From: Hypericum androsaemum | Lineage: Eukaryota; Streptophyta; Magnoliopsida; Malpighiales; Hypericaceae | DNA: 64,000 bases | NCBI GenBank assembly: GCA_963995505.1 | Contig: OZ023198.1 | Location: 2,046,001 to 2,110,000 of the forward strand | Direction: 5' to 3' | Shown: one piece after another, positions 58,499-64,000 of the stretch | Numbering within the stretch: the first letter of the stretch is position 1 | Layout of the letters: each line of letters starts with the position of its first letter | Translations under genes and position numbers: made by a program | Notes under the pieces: generated by a model | The model's database searches: none | What the model was told of the DNA's origin: nothing | What the model saw: the letters and a program-made list of their open reading frames with translations, nothing else

Positions 58499-61231
58499 TG
58501 GAAGTTCGAAGCTCCAAAGTTGATTGTGTGTGAATATATATGGTGTGTCAAGTAAGAGGACCACAAATTTTTGGGTATTTGGAATAGAAGAAAGAAAGAG
58601 CAGAGGTTTCAGTCCAAATGTGGTTGACCTTGGAATGAACAAGTTTTTTTTTTAAAGTCAATTTTGACCATATTGGATTGTCTCACATTCTATAATTTCC
58701 TCGCATCATGATAGTGTGTTTGGAATAGCATATTCAAAGTGTAGATGTGTAGATGGTAGGTTAAGTTATTCGAATTCGAATTATTCGGTGATCCGTGTAG
58801 AACCCTTGATTTTGCAGATTGATTACTTGCAGCAGAAGCTTGTATTTAATGTCCAGTTTGTGTTTTACGTAGTAGTGTCTACCAATTCTTTGGGTGAATC
58901 TGTTGTCTATTTGTTGGATTGAATTTTGATATTGATTGAGGTGCATCTTTATCTCAATTTATCAAACGTCCAGATTTTAACATAGTATCGGATCATAATT
59001 TGGCATGCTGCCTACTAATGGTAATTAGTAGTATTCATAAAACTCATATCTTGCCCTCTTTTTTAAATATAAATCCAGATTTTTGTCCTCGTCTTCTTAA
59101 AAAAATGGATCCCAATAGTTATAGATGCTAAAATATAGGATGAAAGTCGACTATCGGATCCATAGTATTTATTTTATTTTTACCTTTTTGAACGTCATAA
59201 TATAAGTTAATAGGTAACCGAATATCTTTTGTATCCACCATTTTGCTACTATTATCAATTACAATTATTTAAAACATGATTAATTAAAATTAAAATGCAA
59301 TTGATTTTGATTTATAAACAATATAAACATACACATTACCAGGCGTACAACCCACATATTTTCCTCATACAAAAGAAATTCTTCACTTCTTTTAATTATT
59401 AAAAAAATATCAAAGAAAAACTTAATATATTTATGCCCAAAATAATTTAGGACACCACTAATAAGAGGCAAAAGATTTTGGAATTTTGTTGGAGGGTTTT
59501 CCGGGGAGGCTAGGAGTTTCGGAAATTGTAGGTTATATATATATAACCTTATAAAATTAGGGTCTATATCCTTTTTTTTAAATAAAGATCTAGATGGTAT
59601 TTAAATCTCGACTCAATCAACAAATCTTAGACCTGTCAAGTCTTAGAATCAAATAGAACTTCAATATCCGAGTCTAATTGCCACTCTAAATTGCTGCCAA
59701 CATATAAGTGGAGGAACTCAATCTTTATTAGCTTCTCCCTCATCTTTCTAATAAATCTAATCTCTTACCGTGGATACAAATTCATCAAGCACTAGGTAGC
59801 CACCCATAATGGCAGCATTTTCCTATTAGTATCTTCATCAACAAGGACCAACCCAGAAACAACATAATCATCATTAATCCAATTTTCAACCGACAAGATC
59901 ACCGACTATGATTGTCCATCCCCCACTCCTTATTTTAAATATTTCTTCAATTTGGGTTAGTTCCCTTAGCAAGAAGGTCAAACAGAAATATATATGCAGA
60001 TAAATCGACTAATCTATATTCGACGTTAACATTAAAAATGTTGGAAAATTATGATGTTTCAAAATTTTATTATATTTAATTCAAATAAATTTGTGTAGTA
60101 TTCATATTTAAACTTTTTAAATTTTCGGTTACATGATCTTTACATGAATTTATGTTATAGTTCAAATTTAAATTTGTGCAACGTCCACAATTCAAATAAA
60201 TTTGCTTTTTTCCGGGTTATTCTCAAAATATTTTTGTTATTTTTTAGGTGTCGGATCTCTATCATCGAATGATTGGGGTCTACGTTTATGAGTGGAATAG
60301 TCCTAAACACTATTTAACACGACTCAGATTTAAACATTTTTCTTCTTTTCTGCTAAGATTTTCAATTTTTTTCCAACAAAAAGTGTAAATTAATTTCTTA
60401 CAAAATTTGACTCAAATAAATAATTAAACAATCACAATTCGATCTCTCCCAGAAGTCCAAACTCTTTGCCTCTCCTTAAAATCAACTCTTTAAAAGTGCT
60501 AAACCTATTCCCAAAAAAAAACTCTTTACAGTGCTAACGACTATAAGTGATTAGTGGGCGGACAAATAGATTAGATAGTTTTAGACAACAGTAACTAGGT
60601 TGGTACCGGATTAAATTTCAACGTTAAAAGGACATTTTTGGAATTTGCACTTCCTGCCATTTAAAGTTACCGCCCTCTCATCATTTTCTGCATTTTTTTA
60701 ACTCACGTCCTACTTCTTTGGCTACCAACAAATACTTGGATCAATCCAATTCACTAACAACAAACGCTTCATTTTGAAGGCAAAAACCGCCAAACCGTAC
60801 CAAACTCACCCCAAGATATCAGTACTCCGGATTCCCCACCGCCCTTACATGCCAAAAGCTATACCTTTTAGGTGTCTCCTTCGATCACACTTGATGTGAT
60901 GTGTCATTGCTTCAGATTGTGTGTGTGCAGATGTTTGTTTTGAGGTTGATACCGCTGTTGATCTATTTTGGTTGGTTACTTTTTTGCAGTTGAAGTTGAT
61001 ATATGGATCTCCGGAATCCGCTAGCATATTTACGGACAACAACTATACGTTCGAATCCGGGGCGACTCCCGGTAGGGGTTTCTCCTGAATAGTGTTTGTC
61101 ATGCTATTTATGGTGTGATGTGTACAGTCTGAAGAGCTGAGAAAGACCAACAAGTGCTCTGCCAAGCCACTTGCAACAAGTCCTCAACATTTCATTATAG
61201 ACTAATAAAGGTAAACCCAATAAACCAAGGC
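58499..61231. other. Spacer between convergent carboxypeptidase and ClpC genes
   Basis: AT-rich, no conserved frame. The right-most 200-400 bases (to 61231) should be ClpC 3' untranslated sequence. Nothing else recognised. Confidence 0.5.
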
Positions 61232-64000
61232 CTACGCAGACACCAAATCGGGCTCCGACTCGGTAGCACCGCTGCTGCTATTCAGCACGACGACCTTGCC
61301 TTCGGAATCAACATCCACGATAACCGAGTCGCCCGGGTTGATGACTCCTGCTAGCATCTTCTCAGCCATGCTGTCCTCCAGGAGTCTCATTATGGCTCTT
61401 CTCAAAGGCCTTGCTCCGTAACTCGGATTGTAGCCTTCATTAACCACCCTGTCCTTGAACTTCTCTGTGACCTGTAGCTGTATGTCCTTAGTCTTTAGCC
61501 GGTCGTACACCTCCTTCAACATTATCTCCGATATTTCCTTCACCTCTAGCTTGGTGAGTTGCCTGAATACGATCATCTCATCCAACCTGTTTAGGAACTC
61601 GGGCTTGAAGTACCGCTTCAATTCCTCGGTCACCAAGCTCTTGATTCTGTCGTAACCGGTGTTGTCTCTCTCTCCACTATCAAAACCTATCTTGCGTCCG
61701 CCCTTCTCAATGACACTGCTGCCCACGTTCGAGGTCATTATGAGAAGAGTGTTCTTGAAGTCCACTGTCCTACCCTTGCTGTCGGTGAGCCTACCGTCTT
61801 CGAGAATTTGGAGCATCATGTTGAATACATCAGGGTGAGCTTTCTCGATCTCATCAAAGAGAACGACAGCATAGGGACGACGGCGAACTGCTTCCGTCAA
61901 TTGACCACCCTCGGTGTACCCAACATACCCGGGAGGTGAACCAATGAGCTTAGAAACAGTGTGCCGCTCCATGAATTCACTCATGTCAAGACGGATCATG
62001 GCCTCCTCTGAGCCAAAGTAGTAAGCAGCTAGAGCCTTTGCCAGCTCGGACTTTCCCACGCCAGTAGGACCAGAAAATATAAAACTTGCAATTGGCCTGT
62101 TGGGACTCTTAAGTCCAACACGAGCACGGCGAATAGCACGACTGATGGCTACGACAGCTTCATCCTGACCAATTATACGCTTGTGCAGACTCTCTTCCAT
62201 CTTAATGAGGCGCTCAGATTCATCTGAGGAAACCTTGTCAACAGGAATGCCAGTCCACGAACAAACAATATGTTGAATGTCTTCTTCGGTGACCATAGGA
62301 CCAACATCCCCGGCCTCAGTCTCAGCTTTGCTCATCTCCTTTCCTTTCTCCACAATAGCTGAAATCTGAGTTCTGAGGTCCATTTCCCGATCTCTCAACT
62401 CTCCAGCCTGATAAAAGATCCCACAAGTTCTAAGTTCAAAACTGGAAACACATTCTAAACTAGTAGTTTGGAAAATTGTTAATATATCATCCCAGGGAAA
62501 GCAAAACCCGTATAGCGGATCATAAAAGATGAATCAACTTGATAAAGAAACATCTTTACCTTTTCAAAGTCTTGACCGCGCACAGCTTCATCCTTTTCCT
62601 TTACAATCTGTCTAACCTCCTTTTCAAGCTCCCTAGCTTCCTCGGGGACCTGCCACAGCTATGCTTAAACAAAGTCCACGGGAAAAAAAGAACAAAATGG
62701 CAAAAGTAAAACCAGGATAGTGGCACATACTTGTGCATGACGAAGGCGGACTCGTGAACCAGCTTCATCAATCAAGTCAATTGCCTTGTCAGGTAGAAAA
62801 CGGTCACTGAAAACATAAAAAAACCAGCAAGGTTCTATGTCAAACAGAAGAGTAAACAGAAGAGTAAAACCATCCTATGGCTAGGCAATTTCATTTCCCG
62901 AGTGCTTGCACACAGTTGTAACAAGTCAACTCCTGAAAGCTAGCAGCCTCCAGAATCACACATTACACCGGGACAGGATTCTTATGGATTTTGCCAAAAT
63001 ATCTATAAGGTTACAAAAAGGCTTTCTTGTCACAATGAGCTTCTGATTGAAGTTATAAACGTGTAAAAGCACCGGAAAGGGAAACTTTACCTGATGTACT
63101 GGTATGACAACTTTGCAGCAGCCACAAGGGACTCATCCGTATAACGGAGCTTGTGATGGATTTCATACCGCTCCCGAAGCCCTTTCAGAATTTCAATAGT
63201 CTCATCAACAGTGGGCTCTGGCACTTTCACTGGCTGGAAACGTCTTTCCAGAGCTGGGTCCTTCTCGATATGCTTTCGATACTCATCAATTGTTGTTGCT
63301 CCAATGCACTGCAAGAAAAAAAAAGGTACAACATCTTCAATACATTCATTAAATTTCATTTTCCGACTCTTGTCAGCATTCAGATCACACGCAGCAAGTG
63401 TGAAAGATGCAATCACAAAATTGAACAGCAGAAACTGTCCGGAACAAAGCAACAGTCACCTGTAATTCACCCCTGGCAAGCGCTGGCTTCAAGATATTAG
63501 CAGCATCAATGGCGCCTTCTGCTGCACCTGCTCCAATTAACGTATGCACCTCGTCAATAAATAAGATAATCTCATCACTCTGTTTAATTTCCTCCATCAA
63601 TTTCTTCAGCCTTTCCTCAAACTCTCCACGGTATTTGGTGCCAGCGACAAGAAGCCCCATGTCCAGAGTTATGACCTAGTTTATTGATGAGTCAACCAAA
63701 CCAATCAGTTTCAGAAGGTTAGTATGATAACTTCACCAAGGTGCGGAACGGCTTTGTGTATAAAAATCGTACAAACCTCGACAAACATAATATTCACATT
63801 ACGCATTGGCTTAGCGTTAAAAAAAGATGAAAAATAGCCATTCCCCATGAGGGCATCAACGAACAGACTGCAGAATATGAAGCAAACATCATGGACATAT
63901 CAGCTAGAACAACCACTACTCACCTTCTTGCCCTCAATTGTCTCAGGAACATCACCATTAGCTATTCTTTGGGCAAGACCCTCAGCAATTGCAGTTTTGC
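61232..64000 (-). CDS. CLPC: Plastid ClpC chaperone (Hsp100), 5' part outside window
   Basis: An AAA+ unfoldase of the chloroplast stroma that feeds proteins to the ClpP protease and works at the import machinery. Six exons lie in the window: 64000 (continuing) to 63924, 63675-63460, 63308-63091, 62806-62731, 62649-62560 and 62407-61232. The window edge cuts the first ATPase domain inside its Walker A (it resumes at '[12 protein letters not shown]'). Walker B of domain 1 is '[20 protein letters not shown]'. A UVR motif follows across exons 5-6 ('REKD'-like '[20 protein letters not shown]'), which distinguishes ClpC from ClpB. Domain 2 has Walker A GPTGVGKS, Walker B '[16 protein letters not shown]', the pore motif GYVG and the ClpP-docking region near 'GFDSGE'. 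The end '[15 protein letters not shown]' and the acidic tail '[11 protein letters not shown]' fit ClpC1 or ClpC2; I cannot separate the two paralogs. About 617 residues of roughly 920 are present. Confidence 0.96.

Noticed and set aside
61049..61058. gttcgaatcc, a Pol III box B-like sequence
   Set aside because: No box A or tRNA cloverleaf surrounds it, and there is no A-tail or target duplication. A single ten-base match is not enough for a tRNA or SINE call.
1..64000. CRISPR arrays, rRNA genes, organelle-derived inserts and intact tRNA genes
   Set aside because: Looked for throughout; no regular short repeat-spacer pattern, rRNA core sequence or full tRNA cloverleaf was seen.

Overview
The window is nuclear DNA of a flowering plant, most likely a eudicot. 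Its genes have many short exons with GT-AG introns, the intergenic DNA is AT-rich and crowded with transposable elements, and all seven intact genes are plant nuclear genes, two of them for plastid proteins. I cannot fix the genus from sequence alone.

Left third (1-29.8 kb): almost entirely mobile and decayed DNA around one gene. It holds the 3' end of a copia-like element with a clear LTR (1065-1415), a field of degenerate tandem duplications (1416-6850) broken by an LTR-like insertion, a LINE 3' end (8913-10036) and a Mutator-like element with long inverted repeats and a perfect 9-bp target duplication (10518-11955). The bHLH transcription factor gene (13186-15335, minus) is followed by a complete but mutated Ty1-copia element (16551-22838, 5-bp target duplication). 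A decayed nucleotidyltransferase (CCA/poly(A) polymerase family) pseudogene lies at 26.9-27.85 kb, followed by an open coding-like block of unknown identity that is split by a tRNA-derived SINE.

Middle (29.9-49.1 kb): the gene-rich part. It carries a kinesin-1 type motor gene (29882-33347, plus), a convergent mitochondrial phosphate carrier (34014-36217, minus), a Pack-MULE holding a SANT/Myb-bromodomain gene fragment (38624-39988), a plastid acyl carrier protein gene whose ATG is only 235 bp beyond that element (40223-41863, plus), and a 17-exon coiled-coil gene resembling SCD2 (43717-49085, plus).

Right part (49.1-64 kb): AT-rich spacer with a hAT-type MITE (50429-50853, perfect 8-bp target duplication), a serine carboxypeptidase-like gene (56048-58498, plus) and the 3' two thirds of a plastid ClpC chaperone gene (61232 to the window edge, minus).

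The genes do not form a pathway or operon; each is an independent transcription unit. ACP and ClpC both act in the plastid, the phosphate carrier in mitochondria, the carboxypeptidase in the secretory pathway, and the kinesin and SCD2-like proteins in cytoskeletal or vesicle functions. The most unusual content is in the mobile DNA: two Mutator-like elements with gene-derived or gene-like cargo, a copia element whose primer-site region is complementary to its own LTR, and a SINE caught inside a coding-like exon. I found no rRNA, no intact tRNA gene and no CRISPR array.
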